Assembly: GCA_030537615.1 (NCBI GenBank)
Contig: JAUNVP010000003.1
Coordinates: 62,001 to 126,000, forward strand
Length of the DNA stretch: 64,000 bases
Direction of reading: 5' to 3'
From: Actinomycetaceae bacterium
Lineage (GTDB): Bacteria > Actinomycetota > Actinomycetes > Actinomycetales > Actinomycetaceae
Shown here: positions 37,033-45,897 of the stretch, piece after piece
Layout: every line of letters starts with the position of its first letter
How positions within the stretch are numbered: the stretch's first letter is position 1
Program-made: the position numbers and the translations under genes
Notes under the pieces: generated by a model
Told to the model about the DNA's origin: nothing
Database searches by the model: none
Seen by the model: only the letters and a program-made list of their open reading frames with translations

Positions 37033-37978
37033 GACTATTGATCACCTGCCCGGCCAGGCGCACTACGTATCGCAAACAGACGAAACCGGTCTCGGCGCGG
37101 TAGACGCGGTTGCCGACGATTCCGCACCCTCATCGATGTGGGGTGAAGCGTGGAAGATTCTCCGCAAGCGTCCCCTATTCTGGATAGCCGCGGTCATTAT
37201 TTTCTGCGCAGTTGTCCTCGCCGCCGTTCCGAGCCTATTCACCTCAGTCGATCCGAAGTTCTGCGAACTTTCACGATCCATGGAGCTCCCCTCCGGGAGC
37301 CACCCATTCGGATTCGACCGCCAGGGTTGCGACATCTATGCGCGCACCATTTACGGTGCTCGCGCCTCCGTTGCCGTCGGTATTTTCACCACCGCAGCCG
37401 TCGTAGTCATCGGCGGCCTATTCGGTGCTCTCGCCGGCTACTTCGGCGGAATTCTCGATGCCATCCTTTCGCGGATCACCGACATCGTATTTGCGATCCC
37501 ATTCTTGCTTGCGGCCATCGTTGTCATGCAACTGTTCCGTGAACAGCGCGCCACGTGGACCGTAGTTCTCGTCCTCGCCATATTCGGCTGGCCGTCGATC
37601 GCCCGCATTACGCGCGGATCCGTCATGAGTATCAAGAACGAAGAATTCGTTGCGGCTGCCCAGGCTCTCGGAGAATCCAAATGGAAGATCCTCCTTCGCC
37701 ACATCCTTCCAAACGCCGCGGCCCCCATTATTGTCTACGCAACTGTGGCTCTCGGCACCTTCATTGTCGCCGAAGCGACGCTGTCATTCCTCGGGGTTGG
37801 CCTCCCGCCAGAAGTTGTCTCGTGGGGCGGCGACATTAACAAGGCCCAGGTGGCGTTGCGTAGCCAGCCGTCCGTACTGTTCTATCCCGCGGGGGCACTC
37901 GCCATTACGGTGCTGTCCTTCATCATGATGGGTGATGCTGTGCGCGACGCCCTCGACCCCAAATCAAGAGAGCGGTGA
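37025..37978 (+). CDS. Oligopeptide ABC transporter permease (OppC/DppC type)
   Basis: This 317-residue partner permease has a hydrophilic N-terminus of about 55 residues, then helices and an OppC N-terminal domain. SHPFGFDRQGCDIYARTIYG is the typical segment before the transport domain. The EAA loop reads NEEFVAAAQALGESKWKILL. ATG 37025 lies inside the end of the upstream permease gene. The following ATPase gene starts five bases after its stop. Confidence 0.93.
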   Translation: MSETIDHLPGQAHYVSQTDETGLGAVDAVADDSAPSSMWGEAWKILRKRPLFWIAAVIIFCAVVLAAVPSLFTSVDPKFCELSRSMELPSGSHPFGFDRQGCDIYARTIYGARASVAVGIFTTAAVVVIGGLFGALAGYFGGILDAILSRITDIVFAIPFLLAAIVVMQLFREQRATWTVVLVLAIFGWPSIARITRGSVMSIKNEEFVAAAQALGESKWKILLRHILPNAAAPIIVYATVALGTFIVAEATLSFLGVGLPPEVVSWGGDINKAQVALRSQPSVLFYPAGALAITVLSFIMMGDAVRDALDPKSRER

Positions 37979-37982
37979 CACG

Positions 37983-39674
37983 TTGACAGATACGACGCAG
38001 ACACCCCAGACACCGGAACCACTGCTTGAAATCACCGATCTGGAAGTCGCATTCCAGTCCTCCACCGGAATGGTTCCGGCAGTACGTAAAGCCAACCTCA
38101 CGATTTATCCCGGACAGTCGGTCGCTATCGTCGGTGAATCCGGCTCGGGAAAGTCGACCACCGCACACGCAATCATTAACCTGCTACCCGGCACGGGGAA
38201 GATCACCGGCGGATCCATTAAGCTGCGCGGCGAAGAACTCGTCGGCAAATCACGCAAGGCAATGGAACGCATTCGCGGTGACCAGATCGGACTGGTCCCC
38301 CAGGACCCGATGTCTAACCTCAACCCGGTGTGGAAAATTGGTTTCCAGGTGCGCGAAGCACTCAAAGCCAACAACGTTGTGCGCGGCTCCGAAGTCGAAA
38401 AACGCGTGAACCAACTGCTGGACGAAGCCGGTTTACCCGACACCGAACGCGTGGCGAAACAGTATCCCCACGAATTCTCCGGCGGTATGCGCCAGCGCGC
38501 CCTCATCGCTATCGGACTGGCGGCACGCCCCGACCTCCTCATCGCGGACGAGCCAACGTCGGCACTCGATGTCACCGTGCAACGACGGATCCTCGATCAC
38601 CTCGAGAATCTGACTCATGAACTTGGCACCGCAGTGCTATTCATTACCCACGACCTCGGTCTGGCCGCTGAACGGGCCTCCCACCTCGTCGTCATGCACC
38701 GTGGTCGCGTCGTCGAATCGGGTCCGGCCGCGGAGATTCTCCAAAGCCCCCAGCACCCCTACACCAAACGTCTCGTCGCAGCCGCGCCCTCCATCGCGTC
38801 GGCGCGCATTCAATCAGCCCACGAACAGGGCATTGAAATCACCGACGAAGAGTTGCTTGGTGCCGGCATGGGCGCGGTGTCGAAAGACATTGCCGTCGAA
38901 GTGCAGGACCTGACGAAAACCTTCCCCATTCGAGGCCGGCGCGGTGAGAGCTTCAAGGCCCTCGACAACGTGTCCTTTAAGCTCCGCAAAGGCACGACGC
39001 TTGCCGTCGTGGGAGAATCGGGCTCAGGTAAATCAACGGCCGCGAACATTATCCTCGGTCTGCTTAAACAAGATTCAGGCACAGTGATTTTCGAGGACGT
39101 CGATGTCGAGACGCTGTCGAAAAAAGAACGTTTCGCCATGCGACGCAACCTGCAGGTCGTATTCCAGAACCCCTACGGCTCACTCGATCCGATGTATTCC
39201 ATTTACCGAGCCATTGAAGAACCGTTGCGGGTTCACAAGGTCGGTACGCGCAAAGAGCGTGAGGAACGGGTGGCCTACCTGCTCGATATGGTTGCGCTCC
39301 CGCGTTCAGCGATGCGACGCTACCCCAACGAGCTGTCCGGCGGCCAGCGCCAGCGCGTTGCGATCGCGCGAGCTCTCGCACTGCAACCGCACGTGCTCGT
39401 TCTCGACGAAGCCGTGTCCGCCCTTGACGTACTCGTCCAAGATCAGATTCTCCACCTCCTCAACGACATTCAGGCGGAGATGAAACTGAGCTACCTGTTC
39501 ATCACGCACGACCTCGCGGTCGTTCGCCAGATCGCTGACGACGTCGTTGTCATGCAAGAAGGCAAGGTCGTCGAGTTCGGCGAGTCGGATGACGTCTTCC
39601 ACCGACCTCAAACCGATTACACGAAGAACCTCATCGATTCGATCCCGGGACGGGATATTCCGCTCGGCATTTAA
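37983..39674 (+). CDS. Fused double ATPase of the oligopeptide ABC transporter (OppD-OppF)
   Basis: This 563-residue protein contains two complete ABC ATPase domains. The first has Walker A GESGSGKST at about residues 51-59 and signature FSGGMRQRA. The second repeats GESGSGKST and has LSGGQRQRV. Both have Walker B segments (LLIADEPTSALD, LVLDEAVSALD). It therefore replaces separate OppD and OppF and powers peptide uptake by the two permeases. I chose TTG 37983, five bases past the permease stop. An earlier in-frame ATG (37932) would lie well inside that gene. A strong terminator closes the operon. Confidence 0.93.
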   Translation: MTDTTQTPQTPEPLLEITDLEVAFQSSTGMVPAVRKANLTIYPGQSVAIVGESGSGKSTTAHAIINLLPGTGKITGGSIKLRGEELVGKSRKAMERIRGDQIGLVPQDPMSNLNPVWKIGFQVREALKANNVVRGSEVEKRVNQLLDEAGLPDTERVAKQYPHEFSGGMRQRALIAIGLAARPDLLIADEPTSALDVTVQRRILDHLENLTHELGTAVLFITHDLGLAAERASHLVVMHRGRVVESGPAAEILQSPQHPYTKRLVAAAPSIASARIQSAHEQGIEITDEELLGAGMGAVSKDIAVEVQDLTKTFPIRGRRGESFKALDNVSFKLRKGTTLAVVGESGSGKSTAANIILGLLKQDSGTVIFEDVDVETLSKKERFAMRRNLQVVFQNPYGSLDPMYSIYRAIEEPLRVHKVGTRKEREERVAYLLDMVALPRSAMRRYPNELSGGQRQRVAIARALALQPHVLVLDEAVSALDVLVQDQILHLLNDIQAEMKLSYLFITHDLAVVRQIADDVVVMQEGKVVEFGESDDVFHRPQTDYTKNLIDSIPGRDIPLGI

Positions 39675-39686
39675 CGTCACAACAAA

Positions 39687-39728
39687 TCGAGGGGGTAGGG
39701 AGCGCATCTGCGCTCCCTACCCCCTCGA
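39687..39728. terminator. Perfect 20-bp inverted repeat between convergent genes
   Basis: TCGAGGGGGTAGGGAGCGCA (39687-39706) is followed after two bases by its exact complement (39709-39728). It lies between the transporter operon and a convergent hydrolase gene and probably stops transcription from both sides. CGTTTCC follows on the plus strand. Confidence 0.85.
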
Positions 39729-39751
39729 CGTTTCCTCCACAACTGTTGGCA

Positions 39752-40798
39752 TCATGGGGTGCCCTGCGGGTCGACAATGAGGGCGGCGACCTCGTCGGGA
39801 ACGTCTCTCATGAGCATATGGCTGGCTCGCACGACCTCGAATCGGCCAGACACATCCGGGTTCTCGGCGCGCAACCCGTCCGCGAGACGCTCGAGCTTGC
39901 GCACCCACCGGTCGGAAACAAACTTAGGGTTTCCCCGCGCAGCCACGATGAGCCACGGAACGGGCATCCGGGTTGCTTTGCGCAGTTCTTCCAGTTCGGT
40001 GATCCACGCGTCGTACGACCGGTATTCACGCACCATGCCTTCAAGAATGTGTTTGCGCGTGAATACGGCCCGCGATACGCGCAACTCATCGGCTCGTTTA
40101 GCGCTCGCGAGGGGCGCTCCCTTCGTATGGGTGCGAATAGCCGCGACGAGCCGCGCCACCGTCGGCGACGAGGTGAGAATACTGCGCGCTTGGCGGGTCA
40201 TCAGTTCGGTCAACGCGGGAAGCGGCACGTTGGCGGCGGCAAGCCGCTCACGCAGTGAAGCCATCGACCCCGTATCGGGCAGTTCCTGAGATCTCGGTTC
40301 GTCCAACTGCTCTCCCCGGTCACCGGGGGGTGGGTTATCCGGCCAGTCGGAATCTTTCGCATCCTCGTAGGACGTATCGAGTAGGACAATGGCCTCGCAC
40401 CGGTCGGGGTGGCGGCGCCCCAACGCCTCCGCGATGAGGCCGCCCATGGAATGTCCGGCAATGGTAGCCCGTTCGATCCCGTACTGATCGAGGATTTGAC
40501 ACACCACCTCCACTTCGTCAGCGAGACTCGATCCCGCCGAGAATGGGGCCGGTCCCGATAGGCCACTTCCTGCGCGGTCGAGGACGAGGACACGGTGGTC
40601 ATTTCCCAATGCGAGCGTGACGTCTTGCCAATCGAACCACGCAAGCGCAAGGCCAGATAGGAGAATGACAGCCGGATCAGTCGGGTCACCGTGGTCGAGA
40701 ACGTGGACGGAAGCAGTGGCTTCGTCGCCGGTGTCGCCAACGTAGCTAACGGTATGTCGCTGTCCAGTTAAGATGGAGGATTCCGGCCCGATACTCAT
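39752..40798 (-). CDS. Alpha/beta hydrolase
   Basis: This 348-residue alpha/beta hydrolase has nucleophile motif GHSMGG, an early LSGLALAWFDWQDV oxyanion region, LDRAGSGLS after strand 4, and a C-terminal ASHMLMRDVPDEV whose His completes the triad. There is no signal peptide. Esterase, lipase or haloperoxidase-like activity is possible; the substrate is unknown. ATG 40798 overlaps the stop of the DUF998 gene (ATGA), so the two genes form an operon. It is convergent with the transporter operon. Confidence 0.82.
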   Translation of the reverse strand: MSIGPESSILTGQRHTVSYVGDTGDEATASVHVLDHGDPTDPAVILLSGLALAWFDWQDVTLALGNDHRVLVLDRAGSGLSGPAPFSAGSSLADEVEVVCQILDQYGIERATIAGHSMGGLIAEALGRRHPDRCEAIVLLDTSYEDAKDSDWPDNPPPGDRGEQLDEPRSQELPDTGSMASLRERLAAANVPLPALTELMTRQARSILTSSPTVARLVAAIRTHTKGAPLASAKRADELRVSRAVFTRKHILEGMVREYRSYDAWITELEELRKATRMPVPWLIVAARGNPKFVSDRWVRKLERLADGLRAENPDVSGRFEVVRASHMLMRDVPDEVAALIVDPQGTP

Positions 40799-41487
40799 GT
40801 CCGTTCTCCTTGTCGTTGGTGCAGTTTAGTCACAATCGCCACGTAGAGCACCCACCACAGGACGAGAGCGACGATCGAGCCGCGTTGAGTGAGTCCTTTG
40901 CCCGGCCAGTTCAAGAAAGCATCCAGTCCAGTGTAAGCGGTCAAGGCGATATGTAACCCGGTGAGGGCAGTAATGAGCATCCGCTGGGGAAGTTGTCGAG
41001 AGACGAACAACCAGGTGGATAGGACAGTAGCTCCGATCGTGCTGGCACCCACAACGACGGAAGCTGTCTCGTGGATCAACATGGAAGGTGTGCGGCACTG
41101 ACTCGATACCGCAACCGCGTGGGATACCTGACTTTCCGCGCAAGACATCGGGAACGTAGCATCGACAATGGTGGCAATCCCCAGCAGTGCGACACATCCC
41201 CAGATGAGATGAGGAAGTAGGTGTTCCCATGCCTGATCAGTACGCGAGAAGCCGATTATTTGTAGCGTGCGTGGTGCCGCCAGCCAAGTAACGGTAAGAA
41301 ACCCGATGGCAGCCACAACATCAGCTAGGCGAAAGACCCAGGCGTTCGGCTGACCGTCAGCACCGAGTTCAGAAGCAAAAGCATTAACCGCGTCTAACTC
41401 CGGATTAAGCCACGGAGCGAGCGCCCAGGACGAATAGACCACGGCAGTGGCGATGGCTATCGTCAAGATCGTCGGACGTGATGTCAT
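40795..41487 (-). CDS. DUF998-type membrane protein
   Basis: This 230-residue protein has about six hydrophobic helices. The N-terminal ASELGADGQPNAWVFRLADV segment is typical of DUF998 family proteins. Two cysteines in FPMSCAES and SSQCRTP may form an external disulphide. Function unknown. ATG 41487 starts the gene; its end is coupled to the hydrolase gene by a four-base overlap, which suggests that they work together, possibly on a membrane lipid (speculative). Confidence 0.7.
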   Translation of the reverse strand: MTSRPTILTIAIATAVVYSSWALAPWLNPELDAVNAFASELGADGQPNAWVFRLADVVAAIGFLTVTWLAAPRTLQIIGFSRTDQAWEHLLPHLIWGCVALLGIATIVDATFPMSCAESQVSHAVAVSSQCRTPSMLIHETASVVVGASTIGATVLSTWLFVSRQLPQRMLITALTGLHIALTAYTGLDAFLNWPGKGLTQRGSIVALVLWWVLYVAIVTKLHQRQGERT

Positions 41488-41553
41488 GGCACTATCCTAT
41501 GTGGCAGTCTGATCGGTCCCTCACTTCGCCCTGAATGTTCCCTTCGTGGGATA

Positions 41554-42636
41554 ATGCCATGTATGTACGGACTTTTCGCTGGTTTGACAACCCTCGACGT
41601 TGCGCAGTTAACTGCCGATGAGGTGGAAGAAAACAAAAAGGTGACCGCGCTCGATCAGGTTTTGGCTGCCGGAGGGCCAGCGACCAACGCGGCTGTTGTG
41701 TTCTCTGCGCTCAACCGTTCGAAAGTTCGACTGGCCGCGCGGAGAAAAGTGAGCGCAGATAGAAACGGCGCACATGCCGGTCGGTCTGCGGCCACCGTCC
41801 TTTTGACTGCGGTGGGAGATGGGCCCGCCGCGCAGCTCATAGCCACCGATGTCGAAGCGACGGATATCGCGCTCGTCGACTGTACGGACTACGATGCTCA
41901 GCCACCGGCCAACGCCGATGAAATTGACTACACACCCACCGTCTCAACCATTTTCGTCAATGCCAAGACAGGTGCGCGGACGTTGGCCTCCACCAACTCT
42001 CGCCTCCCGCTTCGTCCGGACATGGCAACGGCCTCGCTCGAAGCGATGGGGAACCCGCAGGTCGTCCTCGTCGATGGACACAACCCCGAACTTGGTCTCG
42101 CGGCACTGACCTACGGCACGGACCCGCAGGCCGATGACCCGTTCGCCGCTGTCGACTACGAACCGCCCTACCTGCGGATTCTCGACGGAGGCTCGTGGAA
42201 ACCGTGGCTCACATCCATGCTTGGATTCGTTGACGTCGCAGTGCTCTCGGGAGACTTCGTCGCTCCCGGTGCGTCGAGCATTGCAGAAACAGTCGAGTTC
42301 CTGCGGGGTTTTGGAATCACGCGAGTTATTCAGACAAACGGCGCAGAAGCGACCCGCTGGTGGTGGGGCGAAACGTCCGGTGAACTCGCACCCCCGGGCG
42401 TCGATGTCGTCTGCACGCTCGCGGCAGGGGACGTATTCCACGGCGCTTTCGCCTGGGGCTGCGTCACTGGCTCTCTCACCCGCGAATCGGACGATCCCAC
42501 GGCCGTTATCGACTTTGCCAACCACATTGCTGCCCTCTCGACAACCGTTTTTGGCACCCGTGCCTGGCTCCACGACTACGAAACCATTGAGCGAGAGGTC
42601 GAGCGCCTACTCGACGCGGAAGAAACGCGACTGTAA
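41554..42636 (+). CDS. PfkB/ribokinase-family carbohydrate kinase
   Basis: This 360-residue protein follows the ribokinase fold. The N-terminal AAGGPATNAAVVFSAL is signature 1, with the substrate-binding glycines. CTLAAGDVFHGAFAWG is signature 2, carrying the catalytic aspartate. Such enzymes phosphorylate sugars or nucleosides with ATP. Position and length are normal apart from a short basic insertion (RRKVSADRNGAHAGRS). ATG 41554 is chosen with a weak GTGGG before it; ATG 41563 is an alternative. No sugar pathway genes adjoin it. Confidence 0.85.
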   Translation: MPCMYGLFAGLTTLDVAQLTADEVEENKKVTALDQVLAAGGPATNAAVVFSALNRSKVRLAARRKVSADRNGAHAGRSAATVLLTAVGDGPAAQLIATDVEATDIALVDCTDYDAQPPANADEIDYTPTVSTIFVNAKTGARTLASTNSRLPLRPDMATASLEAMGNPQVVLVDGHNPELGLAALTYGTDPQADDPFAAVDYEPPYLRILDGGSWKPWLTSMLGFVDVAVLSGDFVAPGASSIAETVEFLRGFGITRVIQTNGAEATRWWWGETSGELAPPGVDVVCTLAAGDVFHGAFAWGCVTGSLTRESDDPTAVIDFANHIAALSTTVFGTRAWLHDYETIEREVERLLDAEETRL

Positions 42637-42644
42637 GGATCCGG

Positions 42645-43415
42645 TTAGCCGCGGGCGGGAACGCGTTCTTTCACCCAGTTCACTGACAGATTACGAAGAG
42701 TGTCGAGTCCCTGCCCAGCACCAAAAGACACGGCGCGGACTATTTCGAGGTGAGAGCCCTCGGGAAGCAGGGGGAAATTCTCTTGTGTCATCTCAAGTAA
42801 GCCGCGGGCGTCGTCATCGTCGTCATGAATGACGAGGACGGGAATCTTCAGGCCCTTGAGTAAGTTCTCCGTTTCGTTCATTGACAGGTCGATGAGGGTT
42901 TGACGAGAAATGACGAAGTGCTCGCGCGCTGACTGATTATCATCGGGAATGCGCGCATGTCCGTGTTTTTCCAGGTCATCGAGTTGCGACGCTGAGAAAA
43001 TCCGGTTCCAGTCGAATGACAGCGGACCGGACACAAGGCCGGTGAGAACCATCGTTTCGACCGGCTCAGGCCGAGCTTGTAGTGCAATGAGCGTGCCGAA
43101 TGAGTGCGCGTGAATGACCTGTCGGGTAAAGCCCTGCTTCTTCAGCCAGGAGGACGCGGAGTGGAGATCCTCAACGCCGTGCGCAGCAGTAATGATGTCG
43201 TCGTCAGAATCACCGCATCCGGAGTAGTCGAACTCGAGGGTCGCATACCCCGAGCCACGGTAGGCCTTAGAAAGCCGATCGAAATGTTCACCCGAATGAC
43301 GGTCGGCGAGGAACGAATGGGAGAAGAGGACGGCCGCATCTTTCGTGTCAACAGGGTTGATAAAAGTGCCCGCGAGGGTTACGCCGCGGGGAGTGGGGAT
43401 CCGTACTTCAGTCAC
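42645..43415 (-). CDS. Alpha/beta hydrolase (serine aminopeptidase/esterase-like)
   Basis: This protein of about 256 residues has HAHSFGTL in place of the GxSxG nucleophile elbow (HSF with glycine after), DYSGCGDSDD, and a late HLEIVRAVSFG that can supply the His. VLVIHDDDDD carries the acidic residue. The small S9-like hydrolase family is common in actinobacteria. The frame is open to 43556, but GTG 43415 fits the family N-terminus (VTEVRIPTPRGVTLAG). It is preceded by a TAGGGT box seven bases upstream, consistent with a leaderless transcript. It is convergent with the PfkB kinase gene. Confidence 0.75.
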   Translation of the reverse strand: MTEVRIPTPRGVTLAGTFINPVDTKDAAVLFSHSFLADRHSGEHFDRLSKAYRGSGYATLEFDYSGCGDSDDDIITAAHGVEDLHSASSWLKKQGFTRQVIHAHSFGTLIALQARPEPVETMVLTGLVSGPLSFDWNRIFSASQLDDLEKHGHARIPDDNQSAREHFVISRQTLIDLSMNETENLLKGLKIPVLVIHDDDDDARGLLEMTQENFPLLPEGSHLEIVRAVSFGAGQGLDTLRNLSVNWVKERVPARG

Positions 43416-43422
43416 GTTCAAT

Positions 43423-43428
43423 ACCCTA
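43423..43428 (-). promoter_or_regulatory. Possible -10 hexamer for a leaderless transcript
   Basis: TAGGGT on the minus strand lies seven bases before GTG 43415, which has no ribosome site. The spacing places the transcription start at the start codon. It sits inside a small CCCTAGGG palindrome. Confidence 0.45.
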
Positions 43429-43579
43429 GGGCATCTGTCCGTTAAACGCACGAGGCAATCCCAGATAAGTTCAGCGACTGACACCATTTTCTTGAACTTC
43501 ACTGTGTGAGGACGCCTCAACACCGATAGGCTTAGGAACACAAACCGCACTGTCACAGTGCATAACCTCGGGAGGAATA

Positions 43580-43897
43580 TTGGGTACCAAGTTTGGACTG
43601 ATCGTGGGAGCTGGCATCGGCTACGTCTTTGGCACGAAAGCCGGTCGGGAACGCTACGAACAAATCCGCAGGTCGGCCGCTAAGCTCCGCCAGACCCCTG
43701 TCGTCGCCAAGCCAATGGATTCGGCCTCAGAGAAGATCTCGGACGCCGTTCGCCGCGGTGGCGAAGCCGCTACTGACAAGGTCGTCGGCATCGTTAAGGA
43801 ACGCGTCTTCGGGCAGAAGCCAGAAAAGACCGAATACGTTGATGTAGATGTCGTCGAGATTTACGACACTGATTCTGAGGCTCCGAGCCCCAAGTAG
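43580..43897 (+). CDS. YtxH-like small protein
   Basis: This 105-residue protein has an N-terminal KFGLIVGAGIGYVFGTKAGR stretch, typical of YtxH-like general-stress proteins with one weak membrane segment. A basic helix and an acidic tail (EYVDVDVVEIYDTDSE) follow. TTG 43580 follows GGGAGGAATA. Five bases separate it from the ferritin/VIT1 gene, so it heads that operon. Its role is unknown. Confidence 0.7.
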   Translation: MGTKFGLIVGAGIGYVFGTKAGRERYEQIRRSAAKLRQTPVVAKPMDSASEKISDAVRRGGEAATDKVVGIVKERVFGQKPEKTEYVDVDVVEIYDTDSEAPSPK

Positions 43898-43902
43898 TCG
43901 GT

Positions 43903-45075
43903 GTGTCGCTCAATCCTGAAGTTCGTGGAAGCGTGAATCCGGGACCGCACCCGAACCCATCGGCCGACCAAATCAGACGGTGGCGTCGCTATCTTGCCGA
44001 AGAGCAAATGGAGGGTGAAACCTACCGTGAACTAGCGAAGCGCCGCACCGGAGAAGAACGCGATATCCTCAACGCCCTGGCTGACGCCGAAGGGCGCCAT
44101 GAAGCCTACTGGCGAAGCCGACTAGGTGAACACGCCTACCCTCCGCCTAAGCCGACACTTGTAGCCCGCGGGCTCGCTCGACTTGCGCGTATTTTCGGAT
44201 CCATCTTCGTTCTTGCGCTAGCCCAACGTGCCGAGCAGCGAGAAGACTACGACGTGGATGTCGATGCCACCGAGCAAATGGCGGCTGATGAGCACATTCA
44301 CGGAGAGGTTGTGCGCGGTCTTGCAGCACGTTCTCGTGAACGCATGTCCGGCACGTTCCGCGCTGCCGTATTCGGAGCGAACGATGGGCTCGTGTCAAAC
44401 CTCGCCCTCATTCTTGGCATTGCCGCCACCGGTACCAGCCGAGGAATGGTCATCGCCGCCGGGTTCGCCGGTCTCCTTGCCGGTGCGCTATCAATGGCAG
44501 CAGGAGAATACATATCCGTCACCTCCCAGCGGGAACTCCTCGAAGCCTCAGATCCTGCCCCCGATGCTCACCGCGCGGTCGCTCGTCTCGATGTTGAAGC
44601 CAACGAACTGGAACTCGTGTTCCGCGCTCGCGGAGACTCGACGGAAGAAGCGCGTAAGCACGCGCAGATCTTGCTCTCCGCTATTCGCAAGCCGGCAACA
44701 GAACTCACCACCGGTGCCGTGATCACACCGATGAGTATGCTGGCGGCTAAAGACCGGGAAGCTCTCGTCGAAGGCGAAGCCAAGCACACGGAAATTGGCA
44801 CCGCGTGGAATGCGGCATTCGGATCGTTCTTCTTCTTCTCGATCGGTGCACTGCTACCACTCCTTCCCTTTCTTTTCGGACTGCACGGCGGAATCGGAGT
44901 GATCACATCGCTCATCATCGTTGGATTTGCGCTCCTTTTGACCGGTGGCATTGTCGGAATCCTCTCCGGTAAACCGCCGCTATTGCGCGCCTTCCGGCAA
45001 CTGGCCGTAGGATATGGAGCGGCAGCGATGACGTACGCTCTCGGACTCGCGTTTGGAGCCAGTGGCATTGGATAA
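43903..45075 (+). CDS. MbfA-type iron exporter: ferritin-like domain fused to VIT1/CCC1 transporter
   Basis: This 390-residue protein starts with about 145 residues of ferritin-like helices. Glu-containing patches EEQMEGETYRELAKR, ADAEGRHEAYW and ADEHIHGEV are candidate iron ligands. It continues into a VIT1/CCC1 membrane domain with FGANDGLVSNLALILGIA and SMAAGEYISVTSQREL, then three C-terminal helices. This matches MbfA, which exports ferrous iron or manganese and relieves peroxide stress in rhizobia. GTG 43903 lies in a tight operon. The domain order and motifs are seen; export is known for the family. Confidence 0.88.
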   Translation: MSLNPEVRGSVNPGPHPNPSADQIRRWRRYLAEEQMEGETYRELAKRRTGEERDILNALADAEGRHEAYWRSRLGEHAYPPPKPTLVARGLARLARIFGSIFVLALAQRAEQREDYDVDVDATEQMAADEHIHGEVVRGLAARSRERMSGTFRAAVFGANDGLVSNLALILGIAATGTSRGMVIAAGFAGLLAGALSMAAGEYISVTSQRELLEASDPAPDAHRAVARLDVEANELELVFRARGDSTEEARKHAQILLSAIRKPATELTTGAVITPMSMLAAKDREALVEGEAKHTEIGTAWNAAFGSFFFFSIGALLPLLPFLFGLHGGIGVITSLIIVGFALLLTGGIVGILSGKPPLLRAFRQLAVGYGAAAMTYALGLAFGASGIG

Positions 45076-45084
45076 GGAGGACAT

Positions 45085-45897
45085 GTGCTCGATACTCTTA
45101 ACCACAACCTCCCTGACCTCTTCCGCTTTATTGATCTGACCGGCGTGTTTCTCAACGGAATAATCGGAGGTCGCCTCGCCCGGCAAAAGGGCTTCGATGC
45201 CGTCGGTTTCGCAGTGCTTGCGATTATGTCCGCCCTCGGTGGAGGGATGGTGCGCGATACGCTTCTGCAAGCCGGCCCACCCGTGGCTTTGACAGACCCG
45301 TACTATCTGGGGACAGCTCTCATCGGCGCCCTCATTGCATTCTTGTGGAAACTGGACTCGAAATTTGCCGGGCGCGCCATCGTCGTTGCCGACGGCATTG
45401 TCCTGGGGACGTGGGCGGCAACCGGCGCGGTTAAAACCCTCTCGCTCGGATTTGGAATCATGCCGGCGATCATGCTTGGCATGATCACTGCGGTCGGCGG
45501 CGGAATGATCCGAGACGTCTCCGCTGGCAACGTCCCGATGGTTTTTGGAGGAAACTACCTGTACGCCACGCCAGCGGCGGTTGCCTCAATCGTCATGGTC
45601 GGGTTCTTTTTCCTCGACCTGGAAATGCTCGGCATGCTGATGGCGACGATCATCGGTTCGAGTTTTACCGTCGTAGCCCATTGGCGTAAGTGGCAGCTAC
45701 CGGCCCACGCCGACTGGACGCTCACGCTCACGTCGACGCAGTTGCGCCAGCTCCGTCGCAACCGCGGATCTCTGTGGAAGATCACCCGCGAGGACGTCGC
45801 CAAATCGATGGAAACTGCGGAGGGTCGGCGCGCCATGTCGAAACTCCACGATGAAATTGAGCGTCAGGAGAGCGAACGCGACGAAGGAGATCAGTGA
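45085..45897 (+). CDS. Trimeric intracellular cation (TRIC)-family channel, UPF0126
   Basis: This 270-residue protein has about seven membrane helices and two related halves. Each half carries a glycine-rich GGGMVRD or GGGMIRD motif (MSALGGGMVRDTLLQ and TAVGGGMIRDVSAG), the hallmark of bacterial TRIC/UPF0126 proteins. These form trimers that conduct potassium or sodium, and some are proposed amino-acid or glycine carriers. A hydrophilic tail of about 65 residues follows. GTG 45085 follows AAGGAGG. It overlaps the HMCES-like gene by one base. Confidence 0.85.
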   Translation: MLDTLNHNLPDLFRFIDLTGVFLNGIIGGRLARQKGFDAVGFAVLAIMSALGGGMVRDTLLQAGPPVALTDPYYLGTALIGALIAFLWKLDSKFAGRAIVVADGIVLGTWAATGAVKTLSLGFGIMPAIMLGMITAVGGGMIRDVSAGNVPMVFGGNYLYATPAAVASIVMVGFFFLDLEMLGMLMATIIGSSFTVVAHWRKWQLPAHADWTLTLTSTQLRQLRRNRGSLWKITREDVAKSMETAEGRRAMSKLHDEIERQESERDEGDQ